This document shows, piece by piece, positions 1-8,015 of a stretch of DNA of 13,026 nucleotides (positions within the stretch are counted from its first letter, which is position 1; every line of letters starts with the position of its first letter). A program made the translations under genes and the position numbers. The notes beneath the pieces are model-generated. The model did no database searches. It saw nothing but the letters and a program-made list of their open reading frames with translations, and was not told where the DNA came from. The stretch spans positions 1-13,026 of the forward strand of contig WTIV01000137.1 in assembly GCA_011525095.1 (NCBI GenBank), read 5' to 3'. Source of the stretch: Methanobacteriota archaeon (GTDB lineage Archaea; Thermoplasmatota; Poseidoniia; Poseidoniales; Poseidoniaceae).

Positions 1-1208
1 ATTAGCGACTCAGCGTTTCTAATCAATAGAGATTCAATATCGCCCTCTGAATTCAATACATGATGCATCTCAACCAAACGAGCAAGGTCGCCATCTAATT
101 GGGACCAGTAATTCGCCGCACTTGCATAGTCGTCTTCTGTCAACATTGTGGAGCGTACGTTTCTGACAAGATGATGTAATTCTACACCTGAAGCGAACCA
201 ACGCAGTAATGCAAAATCATCGAGTTCCAGCAAATACTGTTCATGTTGGAGATAATTAGGTGGAACAGGAACTGGGAGTAGTGAGAGTTCGTCAAGTGCT
301 TTGATTTCGTCTTGTAATTTAGACAAAACAACATCTCTAACCCATTCTTGTAGGTCTGAACCTGATTCTGGTAAATCTGAATCTTCATCATGCATCTGTA
401 GAGCTAGAGGATGCCCTCCGAGACGTTTAGCAACTGTTTCTCTGTTTTCCAGATGCTCTGGAAGTAAGTTGATTGCATCTTGAATTTCCAATGGTGGGAC
501 TTCGACTATTTCGAACCCTTCGCTAATCGGAATTGGAGCCCTACTTGCCATTATGAGATGTGTTGATTTACTGGCAAATTCCTCCAGACGTCCAAGATGT
601 CTTTGGCTTACTTCTTGCAATTCATCAAGAATAAGCACCTCTTTCTTCGATAAATTCAGCACAGCACTCTCACTAGAAAATTGGTATTCCCAATCTCCAA
701 AGATATCTGTGATATCCTTGAATGACTCCATGGTAGCGAACCTAACCGACATCCCTTCCTTGACTAATTCATCTGCAATTCCACGGAGAAGTGAAGTCTT
801 GCCGATACCAGGCAACCCAGTAAGAATGATTTTCTTCTTTGATTTCAATCGGCCAATCAATTCAGTTCTACCGTGCAGACTTGATTGGTTTGGAGGCTTT
901 CCGAGAAGTTCTCCTACGGATTTCTTTGGCTGAACGTCAATATCTTTACATTCCGCTCTTCCCAAATCGGTTATGTGGTATACCTTCCTTTTTCGGCTAC
1001 CACCACCGATGACGTGTGCCTTTCTCTCAATCACCATTCCCTTCTTTACCAGTTCGTTAAGGGGCGCATGTAGTGCGGATCGTACAACTCCAAGATACTC
1101 AGAAAGTCCGGGAAGACAGATGTCTCTTGGCACATCCCATGCCGATTCAAGAGTTGAAGAAAAGGTATGCAAACGGGCTAGAATTCTAGACTCTGGCCCG
1201 GTCACCAT
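1..1208 (-). CDS. Winged-helix / STAND-type ATPase, C-terminus cut by window edge
   Basis: Reading frame open from ATG at 1208 to the left edge (402 codons, no stop), so the C-terminus is missing. An in-frame TAG four codons upstream makes this ATG the first possible start. Residues about 20-85 look like a winged helix-turn-helix (a segment ending in a basic wing and 'YHITDLGRAE', as in MarR/PadR-like domains). A P-loop follows: Walker A GLPGIGKTS (131-139), Walker B VLILDE (191-196), a sensor-like strand ending in SR (222-223), and GGHPLAL (264-270), the GxP motif typical of STAND/NB-ARC ATPases. The remainder is helical and may be the start of a repeat or sensor region. Family knowledge: such proteins are ATP-driven signalling switches, often transcriptional. 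The ligand and target are unknown. It is divergent from uvrC with a 62-nt gap, but no regulatory link is shown. Confidence 0.85.
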   Translation of the reverse strand, partial: MVTGPESRILARLHTFSSTLESAWDVPRDICLPGLSEYLGVVRSALHAPLNELVKKGMVIERKAHVIGGGSRKRKVYHITDLGRAECKDIDVQPKKSVGELLGKPPNQSSLHGRTELIGRLKSKKKIILTGLPGIGKTSLLRGIADELVKEGMSVRFATMESFKDITDIFGDWEYQFSSESAVLNLSKKEVLILDELQEVSQRHLGRLEEFASKSTHLIMASRAPIPISEGFEIVEVPPLEIQDAINLLPEHLENRETVAKRLGGHPLALQMHDEDSDLPESGSDLQEWVRDVVLSKLQDEIKALDELSLLPVPVPPNYLQHEQYLLELDDFALLRWFASGVELHHLVRNVRSTMLTEDDYASAANYWSQLDGDLARLVEMHHVLNSEGDIESLLIRNAESL

Positions 1209-1270
1209 GAGTTGTTGCTAGTGCTCATCAATGATGTTTCTTCCCCTCCCATGATTGCGATGTATTCTTG

Positions 1271-3019
1271 ATGCAATGTCCCTACAAAGCAAACATGCCG
1301 GTTACTCTCGACAAGGTCGATTTGCCGGCAAAGCCCGGCGTCTACCTCTTTCGAAATGCCGATGAAAGAGTTCTATATGTTGGAAAAGCTACGGTCTTAT
1401 CTCAAAGAATTCGTTCCTACTTTGCAACGAACCCAGACCGTGCAATGATACCAGAGTTGGTTAGAAATTCTGATGATATTGAATGCATAGTCACCAATTC
1501 TCCACAAGAAGCACTCATACTGGAAAGGCAACTGATTAGACAACACCGTCCAAGATACAACTCGATGCTAAAGGATGACAAATCATACCCATTTCTTGCA
1601 TTAACCAAGGAAGAATTCCCTCGGATTTTGTATACAAGACATCCTCCAAAGAAATCATGGAAATGGGGTCCATTCCCCAATGCGGCTGCTGCCAAACAAG
1701 TCGTCCAATTACTTCGTCGACATTTTGGAATAAGGGACTGCAAAGAATTGCTACCACAAGGTTGTCTTGCAATGCACATTGGTCTATGTGCAGGTCCTTG
1801 TATTGAAGCGGGCGATTATGCTCAAAGAGTCAAGAATGTAAGACGCATCTTGAACGGTGATGCTAGTGAATTAATCGAAGAGTTGGCGCAAGAAATGGAT
1901 GAGCGCTCAAACGCTCAAGAATACGAAATGGCAGCCTCAATTAGGGACATGATAAAAGCTGTAAGAACGGTTACAAGTCAGCAAGTAATCCTCTCTAAAG
2001 TATACAGAGAATGTGATGCAATTGGCATAGGAATCAAGGGAGATTTAGCAGCAATTGTCGTTATTCATGCCGATGATGGAGTTATCAAAGGTCAAGAATC
2101 CTGGCCTCTAATTCACAGAGGGGATGAGGGAGATTCAATTTCCACATTCATTGTTGAACACTACACCAACAGGCGACCACCAAAGATTCTACTTACACCA
2201 ATTCCGATTTCAACAACCCTTCAAGAATGGCTCAATGAAAGAAGAGGGGCTATTGTTGACGTCAGAGTCCCTATGCGAGGAGATTTTGTAACTCTCACAA
2301 ATTTGGCAAAACAGAATGCAAAAATGCAAGTCGAGAGAATGGCAAACAAAGCCTCTGGCTCTCTTGAGCAAAGAGCCGCTGATGAGGCTGCAGCACTGCT
2401 ATCCATGAATTCGCTCGACCATATTGTGTGTTTTGATATGGCGCAATTACTTGGTGATTCTAGAGTCGGTGCAAGTGTGTGCTTGAGAAACGGAAGACCA
2501 TCTAAGAAAGAATACAGAACTTATACCGTAAAGGGGGACGCTCTCGACGATTTACGAATGATGCGAGAGGTAGTTGAAAGATGGATAAAGAGAGTCGAGG
2601 ATTGGCCAGATTTGCTCCTCATAGATGGAGGAGAGACACACCTTGCAATAATCGCAAAGTTGCTGGAAAAACACGGCGTAAGAGACCGAATGCAACTCGC
2701 AAGCCTAGCGAAAAGAGAGGAAACTATCCACCGGGAAGGACATGATGACATCATCCTAGACCGTCGTGGCAGAGTCTTGGTTCATGCAAGGGATGAGGCT
2801 CACAGATTCGTAAACAAATTCCATCGTAAAAGCCGTTCCAGAAATAGGCTATCTGACCCACTAGAGGGCGTCAACGGACTGGGTGCAAAGAAGTTGCAAT
2901 CACTGATAAGACACTTTGGTGGCAGGCAGGGCATCAAGCACGCATCAGTTGCTGATCTGAAAACCGTCCCCGGAATCGGTCCATCACTGGCGCAGAGAAT
3001 ATTCGACTCGCTACACTAA
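1271..3019 (+). CDS. uvrC: UvrC, excinuclease ABC subunit C
   Basis: Dual-incision nuclease of UvrABC nucleotide excision repair; it binds UvrB at damaged DNA and cuts both sides of the lesion. Full length (582 residues from ATG 1271). In order: GIY-YIG nuclease with PGVY (Tyr25), YVGKA (36-40), Arg46 and Glu85; four cysteines at 157, 165, 173 and 177 at the position of the Fe-S cysteines of bacterial UvrC; UVR UvrB-binding motif about 199-230; RNase H-like 3'-cut nuclease core with CFD (Asp389), LLIDGG (Asp452) and DEAHRF (His511), with triad spacing matching bacterial UvrC; and a C-terminal double helix-hairpin-helix (VNGLGAKK and VPGIGPSLAQRI). The start is uncertain: ATG 1295, eight codons on, gives MPVTLDKV and is also plausible; no clear ribosome binding site decides. 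Its stop overlaps the convergent neighbour. UvrABC in mesophilic archaea is generally regarded as bacterial in origin. Confidence 0.97.
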   Translation: MQCPYKANMPVTLDKVDLPAKPGVYLFRNADERVLYVGKATVLSQRIRSYFATNPDRAMIPELVRNSDDIECIVTNSPQEALILERQLIRQHRPRYNSMLKDDKSYPFLALTKEEFPRILYTRHPPKKSWKWGPFPNAAAAKQVVQLLRRHFGIRDCKELLPQGCLAMHIGLCAGPCIEAGDYAQRVKNVRRILNGDASELIEELAQEMDERSNAQEYEMAASIRDMIKAVRTVTSQQVILSKVYRECDAIGIGIKGDLAAIVVIHADDGVIKGQESWPLIHRGDEGDSISTFIVEHYTNRRPPKILLTPIPISTTLQEWLNERRGAIVDVRVPMRGDFVTLTNLAKQNAKMQVERMANKASGSLEQRAADEAAALLSMNSLDHIVCFDMAQLLGDSRVGASVCLRNGRPSKKEYRTYTVKGDALDDLRMMREVVERWIKRVEDWPDLLLIDGGETHLAIIAKLLEKHGVRDRMQLASLAKREETIHREGHDDIILDRRGRVLVHARDEAHRFVNKFHRKSRSRNRLSDPLEGVNGLGAKKLQSLIRHFGGRQGIKHASVADLKTVPGIGPSLAQRIFDSLH

Positions 3020-6000
3020 TTCCAAGGCTCATCGTCATACATCGAGTAATTCTTGTCATCGTTATACAAGTCGAAATCACCGCTACTTGGCGCAGACGGA
3101 TCATAACCGGCAGTTGGGTCATAGCCAGCGCTCAGTGCAGCGAAATCATTGTCTGACAAACCGCCTTTTCCAGAACCTGCTGCAATTACCTTGGTTTCTG
3201 CAGCTTCTTCGAGTTCTCGCTTGCGTTTCTTCTTCTTTCGTCTTGCACGTACTCTCCAAACGATAAGTGACAAAATTATGGTTGGATAAATCCAAATTTG
3301 GGTGAAAATATACCAATATGAGACCTTGACTCTGAATGAAATCTCTTCGCCTGCTACCAATGACTCCAAAGAGAGGGTGATTTGTTGCCTACCGTCGACC
3401 TCGTCGACCTTTTCCCAGCCGTTAGCGGTTTGGAAATCTTCCAAAGTAATGCCGTCAGGTAGTGTGAAAGTAATATCGCCACGCAGCTCCGATTCTGTTT
3501 CTTCATTCAATTCAATATCAGTGGATTGGAATTCCAAGTTAACGGGCTCGCCATTATTGTCCAGCATAATGCCTGAGCCACCCATTGAAAGGAATTGTAC
3601 ACCTAAATTCGTGAACACGTTCTCAAAGGCCCTTGCTGCTTGAATTATCGGTGACTGCAGAGCTGTAACAACACCAACAGTTGGTTCTCCATCGAGAATC
3701 CCATTCCAACCATTAGTTACTCCTGCCTCGAAAGTAAATTGCGGTATCTCTATTGACATCCTAATTGGGGTTTCATCGCCCATTGTAGTGCCGATTCCGC
3801 CCAAGTTTTCGAGGGAAGTGATGATTTGGATTCCTGACAAGTCGATTTCTACATCCTTTTCTTCAGCGCTTAACTCGTCAGCAGAATTATGGATTCTGGC
3901 TGTCAACTCTTGACCTATTTTCCCGACCATTTCTTCAAATCCTTCTGCAGTGTATTCGAATTCTACATCTTCATCTCCACCAACATCAATCTTGTCTGAG
4001 GGCGGGTCTGCTAACCTTCCAGCTATGTCAAATCCAAGTCGGATTAAGTCTGATGGAATGACCTCAAGACTGACTGAATTATTATCGGACTTTAATTCAT
4101 CAAGAACCTCATCCGGGATTTTGATTCTGTAGACATCCACTGTCGCAGAGAAGGATGCTGTCAAATCTATACTTGGACCCCATTCGTTGAAGTTTAGGTC
4201 ACTAACATCCAACTCTACATCCAAATCGATACAGGACCAATCGGCTTCATCTGCTGAGCATATCACTTCGTCGTTCGAGTCTAAAATCGCATGGTTTGGC
4301 TGGTAGGCGGTTGGGCTAGCAATAGTAATTCCCAAGTCATCGGGGCCATCCGACCTTTCTACCAGTGTAATTGAGCCATCATCTGTGGCTGACGCTAACC
4401 AAGGTGGTAGAATCAATTCAAGAGTCAATTCTGTTGGAGGGAGATCTTCTGGAATCATGTCCTGTAACAAATCCTGGCCAAACTCTGCCTGTATTTCTAG
4501 ACCTGAATCAAGTAATCGTTCGAAGTCACTCTCATCGATTGCATCCAGTACTCCAGTGGAGTCTCCAACTTCTTCTTTCAGTAGGTCAAGTAGCCTTAAC
4601 TCAAAGGTAGAAGATGTTGAGCGGAGGTAAATCGGATGGGTTCCATCCATCGCTTTAGGGCCTTCGATGCAATAGTAGACCTGTGTACCAGGGGGTAAAA
4701 TTTCGGGACAAGACGGGTGAGTGTAATTGAGACCTCCAGGAGAACCTGGAATCCCGACTAGATTAGAATTTGATACCCAAGATGGTTCGCTTAGTGTGAT
4801 GTCACCTACTGTTGAAACAGCACCCTCGATAGCATCGGAAACCAAATCCATTGGGAAGTTACTCGTAAAATCATCTAAATCAACCAAGCCGTTGTGATAT
4901 GCCAATCTGATTCCATCAGAAGTTACCCATGGAATTTGTGCGTTTTCGGTTACATCGACGAGTGAAATACCCCATTCGCTCATCGTTGATGCATCGATGT
5001 GGTTTATTCCAGCAACAATATCGACATATGCTGCATCTTCATTCGATAGGTCGAGTGTAACCCTTAGGGTAATTCCTGTGTCATCTGGTGCAATTGCTAC
5101 GCTACTTGTTTGAGTCGAATTTCTGTAGCCTATTTCTACACTGACTTCGCGGGAAATTCTTTCACCTCCGATTGGAGCATCCAAATTATCGATGTCCCAC
5201 TGGGCTGCCATGTAAGATGGAGGCCCTGACTTAACCACTTGAATTCCAGTTGGGTCAACCGACTTCACTGTAGCAAATTCTGGAGGGTTGATCACGAATA
5301 CGGAATTATGTCCCGGCTCACTAAACAAATCGAATGATGAAGTGATGTCAGAACCCATTACTAGCATTCCACGGTAAACCCTGTCAAGGGTAAGTGGGTC
5401 AACCCCACCAAGGTTGAATGTTGAGGTTGAAAGGGAAACACTTGCGGTTACTGAGAAACAAATAGGTGGGTCGAATACGTTGTTTGCAAGTCCAGCTTCG
5501 CTTGCTGTATCCATGTCAGGGTCGTCTGTGCACTGTGTTGTAATTCCAGAGTTCGTAATCGAACCAACGTAATCTGATTGGATTGAATTAACTGAGCCAA
5601 AACCACTCGATAGCAGGTCTTGGATAGTGTCATTGACTTCAAGAATTAGTTTATCCTTGACCGTTTGAGTTCCTGCTCCTGTTGGAGTATCGAAATAATT
5701 CCTGATAAGGTCTGCAGGCGCACCGTCTTCCGCACTCATCCCCTCAGCAGCAAGTGCCGCATCCACACCGGGGATACTTCCCAAAACTGAGCGATTGTAC
5801 TCTCTGAGTGCCCATGACATTTCCATCTCGATGGTAGAAGTATCAACTAAGTCGAATTCGTATACACCTACAACCCAATCCTGCTGATTTGCTGTACCAT
5901 CATCGGCTTTATCCCAGGTGTCACAGGTGCCACCATTCAGTTGGCAGCTCTGCATTCCAGTGGCACTGGCAAGTGGTGCAAGAAGAGATATCGCAAATAC

Positions 6001-6033
6001 GGAAATTAGAGATAATGCAAGTCTGCGATTCAT
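3016..6033 (-). CDS. Large exported, C-terminally anchored surface protein, function unknown
   Basis: 1005 residues from ATG 6033; I do not recognise the family. The start is placed at MNRRLALSLISVF because this gives a clean signal peptide (basic n-region, hydrophobic core, cleavage near residue 24, ASATG); the frame extends 12 codons further up to 6069, which would spoil it. The exported part (about 25-903) is acidic and beta-rich with several N-x-S/T sequons. It has only eight cysteines, in four close pairs: 30/37, 168/192, 442/455 and 592/601, suggesting local disulfides outside the cell. One membrane span lies at about 904-926, followed by a strongly basic stop-transfer stretch (RVRARRKKKKRKR) and a tail of about 65 residues inside, with a short AGYDP repeat and many acidic and Tyr residues. 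Topology is type I. Role could be surface adhesion, binding or cell-envelope architecture; nothing in the sequence identifies a catalytic site. Confidence 0.82.
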   Translation of the reverse strand: MNRRLALSLISVFAISLLAPLASATGMQSCQLNGGTCDTWDKADDGTANQQDWVVGVYEFDLVDTSTIEMEMSWALREYNRSVLGSIPGVDAALAAEGMSAEDGAPADLIRNYFDTPTGAGTQTVKDKLILEVNDTIQDLLSSGFGSVNSIQSDYVGSITNSGITTQCTDDPDMDTASEAGLANNVFDPPICFSVTASVSLSTSTFNLGGVDPLTLDRVYRGMLVMGSDITSSFDLFSEPGHNSVFVINPPEFATVKSVDPTGIQVVKSGPPSYMAAQWDIDNLDAPIGGERISREVSVEIGYRNSTQTSSVAIAPDDTGITLRVTLDLSNEDAAYVDIVAGINHIDASTMSEWGISLVDVTENAQIPWVTSDGIRLAYHNGLVDLDDFTSNFPMDLVSDAIEGAVSTVGDITLSEPSWVSNSNLVGIPGSPGGLNYTHPSCPEILPPGTQVYYCIEGPKAMDGTHPIYLRSTSSTFELRLLDLLKEEVGDSTGVLDAIDESDFERLLDSGLEIQAEFGQDLLQDMIPEDLPPTELTLELILPPWLASATDDGSITLVERSDGPDDLGITIASPTAYQPNHAILDSNDEVICSADEADWSCIDLDVELDVSDLNFNEWGPSIDLTASFSATVDVYRIKIPDEVLDELKSDNNSVSLEVIPSDLIRLGFDIAGRLADPPSDKIDVGGDEDVEFEYTAEGFEEMVGKIGQELTARIHNSADELSAEEKDVEIDLSGIQIITSLENLGGIGTTMGDETPIRMSIEIPQFTFEAGVTNGWNGILDGEPTVGVVTALQSPIIQAARAFENVFTNLGVQFLSMGGSGIMLDNNGEPVNLEFQSTDIELNEETESELRGDITFTLPDGITLEDFQTANGWEKVDEVDGRQQITLSLESLVAGEEISFRVKVSYWYIFTQIWIYPTIILSLIVWRVRARRKKKKRKRELEEAAETKVIAAGSGKGGLSDNDFAALSAGYDPTAGYDPSAPSSGDFDLYNDDKNYSMYDDEPWN
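3098..3133 (-). repeat. Two imperfect 18-nt tandem units encoding AGYDP repeat
   Basis: Within the cytoplasmic tail of the surface protein, two adjacent 18-nt units match at most positions and encode AGYDPT and AGYDPS (reading-frame offset aside). The units differ mainly by substitutions that leave the GYDP core unchanged, so the peptide rather than the DNA seems conserved. Only two copies are present. Confidence 0.55.
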
Positions 6034-6036
6034 GCT

Positions 6037-6046
6037 ATCATATACT
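6037..6046 (+). promoter_or_regulatory. Candidate TATA box for TYW2 gene
   Basis: The segment ATCATATACT is centred about 26 nt before the ATG at 6068. That is the normal archaeal TATA-to-transcription-start distance, so the transcript would begin at or next to the start codon (leaderless). Sequence inference only; no BRE is obvious. Confidence 0.4.
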
Positions 6047-6058
6047 CTGTGTACTGGG

Positions 6059-6066
6059 ACATTTAA
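6059..6066 (-). promoter_or_regulatory. Candidate TATA box for large surface-protein gene
   Basis: On the minus strand the AT-rich stretch GTTAAATG is centred about 29 nt before the ATG at 6033, placing the transcription start within a few bases of that ATG. This supports 6033 over the longer start. It lies between the TYW2 TATA candidate and the TYW2 start codon, so the two promoters would interleave. Confidence 0.35.
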
Positions 6067-6067
6067 C

Positions 6068-7066
6068 ATGGTTTGCCTCGTCGAGGCAAATATGCCTATC
6101 TCTCATGCACATGTTTGTGCAAGAGAAAATGCTAGTAATGAATATCAAAGATTGAAGAAACAAAATTTGCTGAATCCAGAACTCAAACCTAGACCATATG
6201 GAGGTTCGATCGCAATCCCCGTAATCACTGGAGATTTGGAGTTAGAATTCGAAGCGATTGAAAGACACAATCCTCACTTTGAATTGGAAGAAATACTAGA
6301 CAACCCTCCAAAAAAATGGGAAAAATTGGGTGACATGGTAATTTTCAAACAAGGCACTGATACCTCCAAATGGAACCTTGAAGAGGTTGCAAAATCTCTT
6401 GCAGTAAATCGAATTGCAATTCAAAATGAAATAGACCCAGGAGCGATGAGAGAATCTAGGCTTGAGTTGATTCACGGCGATGACGGCTGGGTTGTACATA
6501 GGGAAAACTTCGTTGAATACGAATTCGATGCAACACAGGTAATGTTCTCATCAGGAAACGTGACCGAAAGAAGAAGAATGGGTGAAATCCAAACTAAAGA
6601 CGAGATAATTGTAGATGCTTTTTGCGGCATTGGCTATTACACAATTCCATTCTTAGTACGTGGTTTAGCAAAACACGTTCACGCTTGCGAAATTAATCCC
6701 AACAGCATTACAGCTCTAAGGAAAGGCTTGGAGCGTAATGGAGTCAGTGAAAGGTGCACAATCCATGAAGGTGATAACAAAATCACAATGAGGGATTTAC
6801 GCGAGGTTGCAGACAGGGTAATTCTAGGCTTGATTCCATCTTCAATGAACGCCTGGGGTAACGCCATTAGGTGCTTGAAGCCAGAAGGAGGAGTACTCCA
6901 CATTCACATGAACGTTCACGAGAATGAAATAGAAGAATGGACTGAAAAAACTGCAGAATGGTTTGCAACTGCCTCCGGTAAGATTGCTGAAATCTTACAC
7001 CTAGAAGTTGTGAAGAAGTATTCACCACGAATCATGCATGTAGTTCTTGACTTGAGACTGACTTAG
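6068..7066 (+). CDS. taw2: TYW2-type tRNA(Phe) wyosine aminocarboxypropyltransferase
   Basis: Probable transfer of the 3-amino-3-carboxypropyl group of S-adenosylmethionine to C7 of 4-demethylwyosine at position 37 of tRNA(Phe), a step of wybutosine-family biosynthesis in the cytoplasm. 332 residues from ATG 6068. An N-terminal domain contains GDDGWVVHRENF and MFSSGNVTERRRMGEI; the class I Rossmann fold has motif I VDAFCGIGYY (182-191), acidic loop CEINPNS (207-213), then ADRVILGLIPSS (248-259) and a GVLHIHMNV strand (about 275-283). The GLIPSS and HIHMNV motifs match TYW2 as I remember human TRMT12, whereas Trm5 (m1G37 methyltransferase) has NLP there. Trm5-like activity is the main alternative. 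The frame is open upstream to 5918, but the TATA candidate and family length favour 6068; ATG 6092 is also possible. Its stop overlaps the convergent cyclophilin gene. Confidence 0.88.
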   Translation: MVCLVEANMPISHAHVCARENASNEYQRLKKQNLLNPELKPRPYGGSIAIPVITGDLELEFEAIERHNPHFELEEILDNPPKKWEKLGDMVIFKQGTDTSKWNLEEVAKSLAVNRIAIQNEIDPGAMRESRLELIHGDDGWVVHRENFVEYEFDATQVMFSSGNVTERRRMGEIQTKDEIIVDAFCGIGYYTIPFLVRGLAKHVHACEINPNSITALRKGLERNGVSERCTIHEGDNKITMRDLREVADRVILGLIPSSMNAWGNAIRCLKPEGGVLHIHMNVHENEIEEWTEKTAEWFATASGKIAEILHLEVVKKYSPRIMHVVLDLRLT

Positions 7067-7986
7067 TTTTCATCCAGTAGTATCGCATCTGGTTCCTCAA
7101 CTCTGCTTCCAGCATAGAAAACGTAACCAACTACACACAACCCAATCAGCACTACTGAAACCGTAATTTTGCCTGCGGTTGTTGAAAGGAATGATTGAGT
7201 TTCATCTTTGGCTGGTTCATCAACGTAAGGAATCACTCCAATCATCTCAACTTTAGAGATGTGAACTTCCCAAATCGGCCTGCCTGCAGTCGAGGCAGGA
7301 TTGACTACAATTTCCTCTCCAGAGGGGTCATCGGTAGTTGGAACGGTTGCGATTGCTCTGACATGGCTCATTCCATTTCGAACAATTCCGAATGTCACGT
7401 ATCCCTCATCATCTCGATTCTCAGGATCTAAGCCGTGAGCCTCTGTTTCTGCAATGTACCATTGTGAATCGGCACTATCTGGGTCTTGGCTACGCGCCAT
7501 GCCTATTGCACCGTCTACATGTGAGAGATTTTCATTATGCTCCATATCTACAGTTTCTCCGGTTCCGCCACTACCGCATGATGCACTTGTAGCAGGATAA
7601 ACTCCGAGTGTTTTGCAGGTCGGGTCTCCTGCTTGTGTTACGAAATCATCGATTACACGATGGAAGAAAATACCGTTGTAAATCTGATTTTCAACATTTT
7701 TGATCATGTTAGTGGTCGTGTTTGGTGCCCATTCTTCGAATAACTCGATTACAATTTGACCTTGTACTTCTGCGCCAAGATGACTTGGTTTGTATGACAC
7801 ATCGATTGTAAAAACCGCATCGCCTGGACGAGGATTATCCATAGGAGAGCCTTCTAATTCTGGCCCATCATTCCACCCAGACATATCGACCTCTATGTCT
7901 CTCCAAGACTCATCGCCGGTCTCGTAATTCGCACCGACCACAGGTACAACAAGCAGCAGACAGAGAACACTTGCTACTACTCGCAT
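7063..7986 (-). CDS. Secreted membrane-anchored cyclophilin (peptidyl-prolyl isomerase)
   Basis: 307 residues. Catalyses cis-trans isomerisation of X-Pro bonds, here on the outer face of the membrane. The N-terminal signal peptide is MRVVASVLCLLLVVPVVGA (1-19). The cyclophilin domain runs from about 57 to 255: IELFEEWAPNTTTNM, the active-site strand FFHRVIDDFVTQAGD with Arg110, Phe115 and Gln118, MARSQ, then DSQWYI with Gln175, and GYVTFG. The human CypA tryptophan of the cyclosporin pocket seems replaced, as in many prokaryotic members. An insertion after AGD carries two cysteines (124, 137) that could form a disulfide. A membrane helix at about 274-292 and a short cytoplasmic tail end the protein. 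The gene lies 29 nt downstream of the four-helix membrane protein gene on the same strand, probably one transcript. It likely assists folding of surface proteins. Confidence 0.93.
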   Translation of the reverse strand: MRVVASVLCLLLVVPVVGANYETGDESWRDIEVDMSGWNDGPELEGSPMDNPRPGDAVFTIDVSYKPSHLGAEVQGQIVIELFEEWAPNTTTNMIKNVENQIYNGIFFHRVIDDFVTQAGDPTCKTLGVYPATSASCGSGGTGETVDMEHNENLSHVDGAIGMARSQDPDSADSQWYIAETEAHGLDPENRDDEGYVTFGIVRNGMSHVRAIATVPTTDDPSGEEIVVNPASTAGRPIWEVHISKVEMIGVIPYVDEPAKDETQSFLSTTAGKITVSVVLIGLCVVGYVFYAGSRVEEPDAILLDEN

Positions 7987-8015
7987 TGAAAACCCACTAC
8001 CGCAAGACTATGAAA

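Noticed and set aside
553..933. Plus-strand open frame of 126 codons opposite the STAND ATPase gene
   Set aside because: It is antisense to a frame with clear Walker A and B motifs, and its own product is a low-complexity Ser/Asn-rich sequence with no family features.
1268..1270. TTG as start of uvrC
   Set aside because: An ATG follows directly, and nothing favours the rarer start codon.
1209..1270. Divergent gap between the STAND ATPase and uvrC genes, searched for a promoter
   Set aside because: No convincing TATA box at the expected distance from either start; a weak TATTCTT at 1263-1269 could serve the alternative uvrC start at 1295 but is too poor to call.
3391..3412. Short tandem GTCGACCTC-type repeat
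   Set aside because: It encodes VDEVD within the surface-protein gene; a codon-level repeat too short to suggest function.
5918..6067. N-terminal extension of the TYW2 frame to 5918
   Set aside because: The extension runs through the signal-peptide region of the surface-protein gene and has no TYW2-like content; a TATA-like box fits a start at 6068.
6034..6069. N-terminal extension of the surface-protein frame to 6069
   Set aside because: It would put 12 residues before an otherwise textbook signal peptide; the start at 6033 is better.
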